Part shown: positions 8,785-17,176 of the stretch, one piece after another
Position numbering within the stretch: the first letter of the stretch is position 1
How the letters are laid out: each line of letters starts with the position of its first letter
Assembly: GCA_026537415.1 (NCBI GenBank)
Contig: JAFNMF010000028.1
Coordinates: forward strand, 1 to 64,000
Length of the DNA: 64,000 nt
Direction: 5' to 3'
From: Acetobacteraceae bacterium B3987
GTDB lineage: Bacteria > Pseudomonadota > Alphaproteobacteria > Acetobacterales > Acetobacteraceae
Made by a program: the position numbers and the translations under genes
The notes under the pieces: generated by a model
Seen by the model: only the letters and a program-made list of their open reading frames with translations
What the model was told of the DNA's origin: nothing
Database searches by the model: none

Positions 8785-11700
8785 ATGGTCTTCTGTCGCC
8801 TTTTCATTGACCGCCCCGTAGCGACAACACTGCTTGCGCTCGCTATCTTTCTATCCGGACTGATTGCTCTGCCCTTCCTTCCCATATCCACCATGCCGGA
8901 TATGACGGCGACCTCCATCATGGTGATCGCCAATCAGCCAGGGTCAGACCCACAGCAAATGGCCACCTCTGTCTCCACCCCACTGGAGCGGCGGCTGGCG
9001 GCCATTGCAGACATACAAACGCTGGAATCCGTCACCAGCAGCGGGCAGACCTCCATCTTTCTGGACTTCTCCTCCTCCCGCGACATCAACGGTGCCTTAC
9101 GGGATGTTCAGGCAGCCCTTCATGCCGCCCGAAGCGACCTGCCAACCAGCACGCTGGCCGCCGACCCGCAGGCCTTCAAACTGGATGGCGACAAGCCAAT
9201 TTATCTGCTCCATTTAACATCAGACCAGCTTCCCAGAGCGCAGCTTTACGACCTTGCTACCATCAGGGTCCGTCCCGTTCTGGCCCAGATAGCCGGTGTG
9301 GGACGGGTTGAGTTGTTCGGGGCTTCCAACCCCGCTGTCCGGGTCGAATTGAATCCCTACCCCCTCTATCGCTGGGGCCTGAATCCCGAGGATGTCCGTT
9401 CCGCATTGGCCTCGGCCAATGCCTTCACCCCAAAGGGATTCATTACCTCAGGCAATCAGCGCATCCAACTACAGACCAACGATCAGGCCGTTGACGCTGC
9501 TCATTATAAAGACCTCATTGTCGCCTATCGTAATGGGTACAACCCCATCCATCTGAGAGACATCGCCACCGTGCGGGACGATGTGCAGGATGTGTACCAG
9601 AACAGCACACTCAACGGGAAAACCGCCATTACTATTGCTGTCATTCCACAGCCACATGCCAATGCGGTGGAAATTGTGGATGACATCGTAAAACGCATTC
9701 CACGGCTCCAAGAAACGCTCCCCGCCAGTGCGGAACTCCGTACAGGGCTAGACCTGTCCCTGACCATCCGTGCCTCCCTGATAGACGCCAAACAGACGCT
9801 GGTCATTTCCATCTTTCTGGTCGTGCTGGTCATCACCCTATTCTTCCGTCATCCAGCCAGTACACTCATCCCGGCCATCACAATTCCTATCGCTCTCGCC
9901 GGGACGTTGACAGTCATGGCATGGTTCAGTTTCTCACTGGATATTCTCTCTCTCATGGCCCTGACCATTGCGGTTGGCTTTGTCATTGATGATGCCATTG
10001 TCGTGCTGGAGAACATCGCCCGACACATGGAAAACGGCATGGACCGCTATCAGGCTAGTATCCGTGGTACCTCGGAGATCGCCTTTACGATCGTCTCCAT
10101 CAGCCTGTCTCTTATCGCCATCTTCATTCCCCTGCTCAGCATCCCCGGCACGCTTGGTTCTGCCCTGCATGAATTCGCCCTGACAATGGCAGCAACCATC
10201 ACCATTTCCATGATCCTGTCACTGACCCTGACACCCATGCTCTGTGCCAAATTCCTGACGATCGAACCAGCAGGCAGCACACCAGAACTCCTTCGCAAAC
10301 CCCAATCTTCTCTTCTGGCAGCACCCATCTCTTGGGCTTTCTACGGAGGGCAACGGGCCATCCAGAGTGTAGAAACAGGTCTTTCCTACCTGACCTCACT
10401 TTATGACCGCTCGATACAATGGAGCCTGCGTCACCCTCTGCTCATCGGGCTGACCCTGCCCGGCAGCTTCCTGCTCATGGTCGGCATCATCGTCATCATG
10501 CCCAAGACTGCCATTCCTCGGATGGACCTTGCCATTCTTCAAGGCAGCATCAATGGCGAACCAAGCCTCTCCTTCAAGGCCCTGACCCGCAGGATGCATC
10601 AGGTAGAAGCCATCATCCAGAAAGACCCGGCTGTCCAGACAGTCGTGACCTTCAACCGCACCAGCTATACAGGCCGCATCTTCGTCACGCTCAAGGATAA
10701 AAGCCTGCGTGACAGCATCCCCGTTGTACTGGCGAGGCTGCGGAAGGCCATTCCCCAGCAAGCCGGAGCAGAAGCCTTCTTCTGGGCACTGAACAATGGC
10801 CGACAGGGTGGTGGCGACAGTAACACCACCGGCAATTATCGTTATGTCCTCCACAGCGACAGCAACGGCCCTCTTTATGCCACCATACCGCCCCTACTGG
10901 CACAGCTGCGAGCCAGCGGAAAATTCCGCAACCTCTCCACTGATGCAGAGGATTTAAGCTTCTTTGCGAATATCCTCATTCATCGTGACCTTGAGGCCCG
11001 TTACAACATCACACCCCAGCTGGTGCAAAATGCTCTCTTTGATGCCTACGGGCAGAGCATTGTCTCCACCATTCATCTCCCTCTCACCAATCACCGGGTT
11101 GTCATGGTGGTCGCTGAGCCATTCCGTGAATATCCCAACACGCTGCATCATCTCTGGCTTTCCACCTCGGCCGGAACAGCAGCGGGGGGTATTGCCTCCA
11201 ACCTCATCCGTGTTCGGTCTAAAGGAACACTCAGCACGCAAGCATCCCTCGCACGGGATTCCGTCACCAACTCACTAGCCAATAAACTATCGGGCAATAG
11301 TTCAAATGGGGCTGCCGTATCCTCATCCCGGGAAACCATGATCCCGTTGGATAATGTCGCCAGCATTATCAAAACACCCATGCCCCTCAGCATTACCCAT
11401 CATAATGGCTATTACGCCACAACGCTCTCTTTCGATCTGGCAGACGGCATAAGTTATGATGGTGCCATCGCATTGATACACAGGGCACTGGTTAATCTGC
11501 ACGTTTCAGACAAAATTCATGGGGAATTCACAGGAACAACTGGCGAGACGACCGACCTGATGCTCAATGCCCTACTCGCCTTTCTGGCCGCCGTTGCCAT
11601 CATGTACATCACTCTCGGCATCCTCTACGAAAGCCTCCTCCACCCCCTTACCATTCTCTCCACTTTGCCATCTGCTGGCGTTGGTGGTGTTCTGGGCCTC

Positions 11701-12099
11701 TGGCTATCTGGAGAGCAATTCAGCCTCGTAGCCATCATCGGTGTCATCCTGCTAACAGGGCTTGTAAAGAAGAATGCCATTCTGGTGATCGACTTCGCCC
11801 TATACATCCGCCAGAATCAACCAGACATGACAGCGGAAGAAACCATCCGTCAGGCCTCCGTCACACGCTTCCGCCCTATCCTGATGACCACACTGGCCGC
11901 AGCCCTCGGCGGTATCCCGCTGCTGATGAGCCAAGGCTATGGCTGCGAGCTACGCCACCCGCTTGGTGTAGCCATTCTAGGGGGGATGGCTGTCAGCCAG
12001 CTCCTCACTTTCTACACGACACCAACGGTCTATCTACTGCTGGAAAGGCTGAAACACCGCAGCTTAACCCTGATGAACAGGATGCGGGCCGCCCTGTAA
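8785..12099 (+). CDS. RND-family efflux transporter permease (HAE1/MdtC-like)
   Basis: 1104-aa inner-membrane proton-driven efflux permease. The N-terminal TM1 is RLFIDRPVATTLLALAIF. The proton-relay acidic pair Asp402-Asp403 (VIDDAIVVLEN) in TM4 and the TM10 lysine motif LVKKNA (993-998) are intact. Two large periplasmic loops are present. It is longer than usual (about 1020-1050 aa): a Ser/Asn/Gly-rich stretch of roughly 55 residues (around 790-850) is inserted in the second periplasmic region just before the MIPLDNVASI segment. No membrane-fusion protein or outer-membrane channel gene is adjacent, so partners must be encoded elsewhere. The substrate cannot be deduced. Confidence 0.93.
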   Translation: MVFCRLFIDRPVATTLLALAIFLSGLIALPFLPISTMPDMTATSIMVIANQPGSDPQQMATSVSTPLERRLAAIADIQTLESVTSSGQTSIFLDFSSSRDINGALRDVQAALHAARSDLPTSTLAADPQAFKLDGDKPIYLLHLTSDQLPRAQLYDLATIRVRPVLAQIAGVGRVELFGASNPAVRVELNPYPLYRWGLNPEDVRSALASANAFTPKGFITSGNQRIQLQTNDQAVDAAHYKDLIVAYRNGYNPIHLRDIATVRDDVQDVYQNSTLNGKTAITIAVIPQPHANAVEIVDDIVKRIPRLQETLPASAELRTGLDLSLTIRASLIDAKQTLVISIFLVVLVITLFFRHPASTLIPAITIPIALAGTLTVMAWFSFSLDILSLMALTIAVGFVIDDAIVVLENIARHMENGMDRYQASIRGTSEIAFTIVSISLSLIAIFIPLLSIPGTLGSALHEFALTMAATITISMILSLTLTPMLCAKFLTIEPAGSTPELLRKPQSSLLAAPISWAFYGGQRAIQSVETGLSYLTSLYDRSIQWSLRHPLLIGLTLPGSFLLMVGIIVIMPKTAIPRMDLAILQGSINGEPSLSFKALTRRMHQVEAIIQKDPAVQTVVTFNRTSYTGRIFVTLKDKSLRDSIPVVLARLRKAIPQQAGAEAFFWALNNGRQGGGDSNTTGNYRYVLHSDSNGPLYATIPPLLAQLRASGKFRNLSTDAEDLSFFANILIHRDLEARYNITPQLVQNALFDAYGQSIVSTIHLPLTNHRVVMVVAEPFREYPNTLHHLWLSTSAGTAAGGIASNLIRVRSKGTLSTQASLARDSVTNSLANKLSGNSSNGAAVSSSRETMIPLDNVASIIKTPMPLSITHHNGYYATTLSFDLADGISYDGAIALIHRALVNLHVSDKIHGEFTGTTGETTDLMLNALLAFLAAVAIMYITLGILYESLLHPLTILSTLPSAGVGGVLGLWLSGEQFSLVAIIGVILLTGLVKKNAILVIDFALYIRQNQPDMTAEETIRQASVTRFRPILMTTLAAALGGIPLLMSQGYGCELRHPLGVAILGGMAVSQLLTFYTTPTVYLLLERLKHRSLTLMNRMRAAL

Positions 12100-12155
12100 G
12101 CCCCCCCTATGAACCAGACAGGGAAAAACGGTCAGCCCCGCCATGCCCGGGCCGA

Positions 12156-12184
12156 TTGCACCACTCTACCGCTCTTTCTATAAA
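12156..12184 (+). promoter_or_regulatory. Sigma-70 promoter of petABC
   Basis: TTGCAC (12156-12161) and TATAAA (12179-12184) are separated by exactly 17 bases, close to the sigma-70 consensus. Transcription would begin near 12190, leaving a leader of about 20 bases before the petA ATG at 12212. The leader contains the strong ribosome site GAGGAGG. Confidence 0.7.
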
Positions 12185-12211
12185 TGGGAGCCCTGAGGAG
12201 GACGCCCGCCC

Positions 12212-12886
12212 ATGACCCAGAAACACGATGCCAACCCGGCCCATCCATCCCTTAATGATGAAGATTCCCTTCTACCCCGTCCGACCCGCCGTACCGTCCT
12301 GACAGCCGGGTCTCTCGCTCTGGGGGGTGCTGGAGCCTGCACACTTGCTGTGCCGTTTCTGGACAGTCTCCGCCGTACACAAGCCAGCTCTGCCTCTAGC
12401 ACGCAAGAACAAGCCATCATGGATGTTTCTGTGCAGGACCTGGAGCCCGGCGCACATAAGGTCGTTGTCTGGCAAGGGATGCCTGTTGCTATCCAACGTC
12501 GCACGCCGGAGATGATTCGTGCGTTGGAAGACCCCGCCCTGCTCGCCCAACTGCTGGACCCGCAATCCCGCATACGGCAGCAACCTCGTGAAGCCGAAAA
12601 TGCCCACCGGTCCCTCCGGCCAGACTATGGCGTGTATGTCACCATCTGCACCCATCTGGGCTGCGTGCCAGACTACAAAAACATCGCCAGCCTACCAGCA
12701 TCTGGAGGGTTCTTCTGCCCCTGCCACGGGTCACAATTTGATGGTGCTGGCCGAGTTCTCCGCAACATGCCCGCTCCCTACAACCTGCCGGTCCCTCCGC
12801 TTCATTTCGTGGATGACCATACAATCAGGCTGGGTGAAAGCACGCTCTCACCACATTACAGCATGAACAGCATCCAGCAGCTCTGA
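12212..12886 (+). CDS. petA: Ubiquinol-cytochrome c reductase iron-sulfur (Rieske) subunit
   Basis: 224-aa Rieske protein of the cytochrome bc1 complex. It has a twin-arginine motif (RPTRRTVL, residues 23-30) and a hydrophobic membrane anchor (about 29-50). The [2Fe-2S] ligands are Cys146/His148 (CTHLGC) and Cys169/His172 (CPCHGSQFDG), with Cys151 and Cys171 forming the usual disulfide. It takes an electron from ubiquinol and passes it to cytochrome c1 in the periplasm. It is first in the petA-petB-petC operon; petB starts 15 bases later. Confidence 0.97.
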   Translation: MTQKHDANPAHPSLNDEDSLLPRPTRRTVLTAGSLALGGAGACTLAVPFLDSLRRTQASSASSTQEQAIMDVSVQDLEPGAHKVVVWQGMPVAIQRRTPEMIRALEDPALLAQLLDPQSRIRQQPREAENAHRSLRPDYGVYVTICTHLGCVPDYKNIASLPASGGFFCPCHGSQFDGAGRVLRNMPAPYNLPVPPLHFVDDHTIRLGESTLSPHYSMNSIQQL

Positions 12887-12901
12887 GGGACAATCCACAC
12901 G

Positions 12902-14095
12902 ATGAAAGACAGCATACCCCCAACCAGAAACTGGCTCGACACCCGCCTGCCCTTTCTCCGGCCTTTCTGGCAGCATATGGCCCACTTCCCCATGCCGCCG
13001 GTCAATCTGCTCTGGACAATTGGTGCTTGCTTGATAGTCGCTTTCGGGCTGATGTTCGTCAGCGGGCTGTTCCTATCCCTGCATTATCAACCTGACCTCT
13101 CTCTAGCCTTTGACAGTGTGGAAGCCATAGAGCGGCGTGTTCCCTCAGGCTGGCTCATCCGCAGCATCCATACGGGTGGTGTCAGTATGCTGTTCGCTGC
13201 GCTCTATCTCCATGTCGGGCGGGGCCTCTGGTACGGGTCTTACAAAGCCCCACGGGAAATAGTCTGGCTCTCCGGCCTGCTGCTAATGCTCCTGTTCATG
13301 ACGACCGCCTTTGCAGGGTATGTCCTACCGTGGGGGCAAATGTCCTATTGGGGGGCTACCGTCATCACCCATGCCGTGGAGGCCATACCGGGCATCGGGC
13401 ACGGGCTGCTTGTCTATCTGCTTGGTGAGGATACGCTGGGAGGCATCGCCCTGCACCGCTTCTTCATCCTGCATTTCACGCTTGGCTTCATCATCGCTGC
13501 GATAATTGGGCTCCACATACTCTGCCTACATGGAACAGGCTCCAGCAATCCCACGCTGGACAGTCCCCACCCTGACCGCTCGACCCGTCCCTTTGCCCCA
13601 TTTTATGTTGTGAAGGACTGTCTGGCTGTCTGCGTGTTTCTGGCCCTTTTTGCCGTACTGATTTTCTTCTTACCGGAGCTGCTGGGCAAGCTGGATAACA
13701 TCATCCCGGCCAATCCCCTCAAAACACCAGCGGACATCACACCAGAATGGTATCTGGCCCCATGGTTTGCCATGCTGCGGGCCATTCCCTCCCGTCTGGG
13801 TGGACTGATTGCGGCAGCCTCCAGCCTGCTGGTCCTCTTCCTCCTGCCATGGCTGGACCGGTCCCCCCGCCATAATGCCACCTACCGGCCACTGGTCCGG
13901 CTGGGCATGGGGCTGTTCTTCATCGCCTTCATCACCCTCATTCTAGCAGGGATGCACGGGGCCACACCTCTTTGGGTCTGGCTCAGCCGGGGAAGTATGC
14001 TGGTCTGGTTCCTCACCTTTCTGGTGCTGCTCCCTCTGGCCGCCTACAGGGAGCGACAAACGCGTGACGCCTCCACACAGGGAGAAACACCATGA
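12902..14095 (+). CDS. petB: Ubiquinol-cytochrome c reductase cytochrome b subunit
   Basis: 397-aa polytopic cytochrome b, with eight expected helices and two b hemes. The paired heme histidines lie in the SIHTGGVSMLFAALYLH and LHRFFILHFTLGF...GLHILCLH segments. The quinol-oxidation-site PEWY motif (TPEWYLAPW) is intact. It oxidises ubiquinol at Qo and reduces quinone at Qi. It overlaps petC by 4 bases (ATGA at 14092). The length matches the family. Confidence 0.97.
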   Translation: MKDSIPPTRNWLDTRLPFLRPFWQHMAHFPMPPVNLLWTIGACLIVAFGLMFVSGLFLSLHYQPDLSLAFDSVEAIERRVPSGWLIRSIHTGGVSMLFAALYLHVGRGLWYGSYKAPREIVWLSGLLLMLLFMTTAFAGYVLPWGQMSYWGATVITHAVEAIPGIGHGLLVYLLGEDTLGGIALHRFFILHFTLGFIIAAIIGLHILCLHGTGSSNPTLDSPHPDRSTRPFAPFYVVKDCLAVCVFLALFAVLIFFLPELLGKLDNIIPANPLKTPADITPEWYLAPWFAMLRAIPSRLGGLIAAASSLLVLFLLPWLDRSPRHNATYRPLVRLGMGLFFIAFITLILAGMHGATPLWVWLSRGSMLVWFLTFLVLLPLAAYRERQTRDASTQGETP

Positions 14096-14832
14096 TGCGC
14101 TCATGCTTCCGCCAAACGGGCATAGCCTTTCTAGCCGCCCTGTCCCTAACCAGTATCTCCATCACGACCAGAGCGGAAAGCCCTGCCCCAGAGCAGGCAC
14201 CCGCCACACAGACAACGGCTCCCACGGCTGACCCTCTGCCCATCATGCGCCCGGAAGAACGGGGACTGATGATCTTCCAGCAGGTTTGCAGCTCCTGCCA
14301 CAGCATGGAGCGTGCCCATTATGGAGACATGATCGCCCTTCAACCCTCCGCCACGGCTCTCCAGCACTGGGCACAACAGCGTCATGCCGGGCTGGAAAGC
14401 CCTATTGCATCCCCCTATCCGAGCGTTGCCGTGGGCAAGGCCAATAATGGAGGCGACTATCCGCCGGACCTCTCCCACATTGCCCGGACTATCCGGGGCG
14501 GGCCGGATTATATCCGCCAGATGCTGGCAGGCTATCGCCCTGTCCCGCCCGGCGTCACACTAGCCCCGAACACCTATTACAACCCCATCGCCCTAACGCA
14601 TCACCACAAGTTCAAAATGCGCCCGCCGCTACACGAAGGGATGATTGCCTTTCCTGATGGCACGAAAGCCACCATTCCCCAGATGGCAAACGATGTAACG
14701 GCCTTCCTCCAATGGGCTGATGATTCCCACCGCCATACCCGTCAGTTCATCGGTACGGCGGTGCTGCTCTACCTGGCCCTGCTTGGCGGGGTGTTGCTCG
14801 CCCTCTGGCGGCTGCTGAAACGGACCACCTGA
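14092..14832 (+). CDS. petC: Ubiquinol-cytochrome c reductase cytochrome c1 subunit
   Basis: 246-aa cytochrome c1. It has a cleavable signal peptide (to about residue 29), a single heme-binding CSSCH (Cys66, Cys69, His70), a probable Met axial ligand in the IPQM/KFKM region, and a C-terminal membrane anchor (LLYLALLGGVLLALWRLL). It hands electrons from the Rieske protein to a soluble or membrane cytochrome c. It is the last gene of petABC, followed directly by an intrinsic terminator. No cytochrome c oxidase gene is present in the window. Confidence 0.96.
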   Translation: MMRSCFRQTGIAFLAALSLTSISITTRAESPAPEQAPATQTTAPTADPLPIMRPEERGLMIFQQVCSSCHSMERAHYGDMIALQPSATALQHWAQQRHAGLESPIASPYPSVAVGKANNGGDYPPDLSHIARTIRGGPDYIRQMLAGYRPVPPGVTLAPNTYYNPIALTHHHKFKMRPPLHEGMIAFPDGTKATIPQMANDVTAFLQWADDSHRHTRQFIGTAVLLYLALLGGVLLALWRLLKRTT

Positions 14833-14837
14833 ACAAA

Positions 14838-14875
14838 AGAAACCCCGCCGAGAACTCCTCAGGCGGGGTTTCTTC
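14838..14875 (+). terminator. Rho-independent terminator after petABC
   Basis: Perfect 10-bp stem AAACCCCGCC (14840-14849) / GGCGGGGTTT (14862-14871) with a 12-base loop and TTTCTT at the end. It sits 5 bases after the petC stop and could also serve the opposing zinc-ribbon gene. Confidence 0.88.
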
Positions 14876-14908
14876 AAGTCTCAAGGGAAATAGTTTTCTT
14901 ATACCGAC

Positions 14909-15130
14909 CTATAGGCGCCTCCTCGGCCCGAATGAGAGAAAACGCCTGACCCAGCCTGCAACAGACGACCGGGGACGGGTGAAGAATGAATGTTCCAAAC
15001 CGGCATGACCACATTTCTTACACCGCATCACCATGGGCCAGATCGCATCTGAAGGCTGATGCGACACATAAACAGCACCGCAGGCTGTGCAGGTCTGCTT
15101 CATGTATCTATCAGGCGTACCAATCACCAT
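14909..15130 (-). CDS. Small zinc-ribbon protein of unknown function
   Basis: 73-aa protein with a Cys4 zinc ribbon (CTACG ... CKKCG, spaced by about 21 residues). The C-terminal tail is basic (WVRRFLSFGPRRRL), suggesting nucleic-acid binding. The ATG at 15130 is preferred over a GTG 18 bases upstream because AAGGGAG ends 8 bases before it. A 9-bp hairpin lies just upstream of the ribosome site. The family is not recognised; it resembles no complete ribosomal protein that I know. Confidence 0.65.
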   Translation of the reverse strand: MVIGTPDRYMKQTCTACGAVYVSHQPSDAIWPMVMRCKKCGHAGLEHSFFTRPRSSVAGWVRRFLSFGPRRRL

Positions 15131-15153
15131 ACGAGCGTCTCCCTTCACGGCGG

Positions 15154-15180
15154 CCCATGTCTTTACAGAATAGACATGGG
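15154..15180 (-). promoter_or_regulatory. Leader hairpin of the zinc-ribbon gene
   Basis: Perfect inverted repeat CCCATGTCT (15154-15162) / AGACATGGG (15172-15180) with a 9-base loop. It is centred about 20 bases upstream of the AAGGGAG ribosome site on the minus strand. It is well placed for translational or protein-binding control; the function is inferred only from position. Confidence 0.45.
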
Positions 15181-15252
15181 CTGCCCTGCTTCACTTAACA
15201 ACCTGTTACTAGCTGGGGACGTCAGTTCCGGTCATAGGCCACTAAAGAATTT

Positions 15253-16302
15253 TCAGGGGGCCGGGTTGGCATTCAGCTGATGAATAGCGTTGATCTTCTC
15301 TTCCAGCTCCGGCGTGATCTCCACTTGAATGGACGTCAGGGCCGTTTCAAGCTGTTCCATCGTTGTGGCACCGATGATGTTGGATGTCACAAACGGGCGG
15401 GACGTAACAAACGCTATGGCCATCTGCGCAAAATCAAGCCCAGATTCCTTCGCCAGTGCCTGATAAGCCCGGATAGCGTCATCCACGCCCGGCTTTTCAT
15501 AACGCTGGCCACGATTGAACAGGGTCGTCCGTGCCCCCGGCGGGCGGGCACCATCCAGATACTTACCTGTCAGATAGCCCTGCGCCAAAGGTGAATAAGC
15601 CAGCAGGCTAACATCTTCCCGCAGACCCATTTCCGCCAAGCCAATCTCATAAGTCCGATTCAGAAGGTTATAGGCATTCTGAATGGAAGCGATACGAGGC
15701 TGCTTTTCCTCTCGGGACACACGCAGGAACTCCGAAACACCCCATGCGGTTTCATTGGACAAGCCCACATGGCGGACCTTGCCTGCCTTCACCAGCTCAC
15801 CTAAGGCACCCAGCGTCTCGGCAATTGGCACTTCATCGGCATCGGAGAGCGTGCGGAAGGTTGTACCGCCCTCACCAAAGATATTCACCACCCGGTCCGG
15901 CCAATGCAGCTGGTAAAGGTCCAGATAGTCCGTATTCAGCCTCTTGAGAGATTCATCAATGGCATAGCGTATCTGCTTCGGTGTCAGACGGGGCTTCTCC
16001 CCACCGGGCCGGAACCAATCATTCTGGCTGCGTCCGACAACCTTGCTGGCAAGGATGACCTTCTCCCGATTGCCACGAGCCTTCAACCAGCTTCCCACAA
16101 TCCGCTCAGTCGAACCCTGCGTCTCTGCCCGTGGGGGAATAGAATAAAGTTCTGCCGTGTCGATGAAATTTACGCCATGTTCAAGGGCCATATCGAGTTG
16201 GGCGTGGCCCTCGGCTTCCGTATTCTGCTGGCCGAATGTCATGGTCCCAAGGCATAGTTCACTTACCTTGAGATCAGTCCGCCCCAGTGTTCTGTACTGC
16301 AT
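15253..16302 (-). CDS. Aldo/keto reductase (Tas/YghZ-like)
   Basis: 349-aa NADPH-dependent aldo/keto reductase (TIM barrel). The catalytic tetrad region is visible as NFIDTAELYS (Asp, Tyr), VILASKV (Lys) and LYQLHWPD (His). The C-terminal cofactor-binding segment is NIIGATTMEQLETAL. Length and the GTMTFGQQN...TEG pattern fit the Tas subgroup. The start at 16302 has AGGGAG 9 bases upstream; an upstream ATG would add 14 residues. It is a single gene, divergent from the two-component system. Confidence 0.92.
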   Translation of the reverse strand: MQYRTLGRTDLKVSELCLGTMTFGQQNTEAEGHAQLDMALEHGVNFIDTAELYSIPPRAETQGSTERIVGSWLKARGNREKVILASKVVGRSQNDWFRPGGEKPRLTPKQIRYAIDESLKRLNTDYLDLYQLHWPDRVVNIFGEGGTTFRTLSDADEVPIAETLGALGELVKAGKVRHVGLSNETAWGVSEFLRVSREEKQPRIASIQNAYNLLNRTYEIGLAEMGLREDVSLLAYSPLAQGYLTGKYLDGARPPGARTTLFNRGQRYEKPGVDDAIRAYQALAKESGLDFAQMAIAFVTSRPFVTSNIIGATTMEQLETALTSIQVEITPELEEKINAIHQLNANPAP

Positions 16303-16476
16303 GGCCGTTTCTCCCTGTCTGTGATCGAGGCCTGTCGGGATCACTCATCCCTGACATACCCGTAATGTAAGGCGAAGCTACCGGAAACAGGCATACTTCC
16401 CTTTTGCCCCGGCTTGCCGCTATCCTGCCTCCATAAAAATGCACAACGCAGCATATCAGGAAAACAGGCAGGGCCA

Positions 16477-17163
16477 ATGCGTATTCTACTGGTTGAGGAT
16501 GATCCGACTGTCCGCTCCTTTGTCCTCAAAGGATTAAAGGAAGCAGGTCACAATGTGGATCAGGCCGATAATGGCAAAGACGGGCTGTATCTGGCCATCG
16601 GCGAGAAATACGACATCATCATCCTTGATAGGATGCTCCCCGGCGGTATTGATGGGCTGAATATCCTAGAGACCCTGCGGGGCCAGAAGAATAACACCCC
16701 TGTGCTGCTGCTCTCTGCCCTTTCCGACGTGGATGACAGAGTGGACGGGCTACGTGCTGGCGGGGATGATTATGTCACAAAGCCTTTCGCCTTTTCCGAG
16801 CTGCTCGCCCGTGTGGAAGCACTGGGACGCCGGGGGCACAATGAGTCCGCCCCGGAGACATCCCTGACTGTGGGCGACCTGAAGCTAGACCTCCTCTCCC
16901 GAGAGGTCCGCCGTGATGGGCAGAAAATCGACCTCCAGCCCCGTGAATTCCGCTTGCTGGAGTTCCTTGTCCGCCATGCCGGGCAAGTCGTCACCCGGAC
17001 GATGTTGCTGGAAAAGGTTTGGGACTATCACTTCGACCCACAGACAAACGTGATTGACGTCCATGTCTCCCGCCTGCGCCAGAAGGTGGACAAACCGTTT
17101 GAGACGGCCATCATCCATACGGTCCGCAATGCAGGCTACATCCTCCGCCCTACGCAGGACTGA
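16477..17163 (+). CDS. OmpR-family response regulator
   Basis: 228-aa response regulator. The receiver domain has the Glu-Asp-Asp acidic pocket at 7-9, phospho-acceptor Asp51 (ILDRMLPGG) and a KPF lysine. The C-terminal winged helix includes the VIDVHVSRLRQKV recognition region. The DRMLPGG-IDGL form is typical of regulators paired with CusS/QseC-type kinases in Alphaproteobacteria. AGGCAGGG precedes the ATG. The cognate kinase begins 13 bases downstream. The stimulus is unknown; copper or envelope stress would be guesses. Confidence 0.92.
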   Translation: MRILLVEDDPTVRSFVLKGLKEAGHNVDQADNGKDGLYLAIGEKYDIIILDRMLPGGIDGLNILETLRGQKNNTPVLLLSALSDVDDRVDGLRAGGDDYVTKPFAFSELLARVEALGRRGHNESAPETSLTVGDLKLDLLSREVRRDGQKIDLQPREFRLLEFLVRHAGQVVTRTMLLEKVWDYHFDPQTNVIDVHVSRLRQKVDKPFETAIIHTVRNAGYILRPTQD

Positions 17164-17176
17164 CAGACCAAACACT

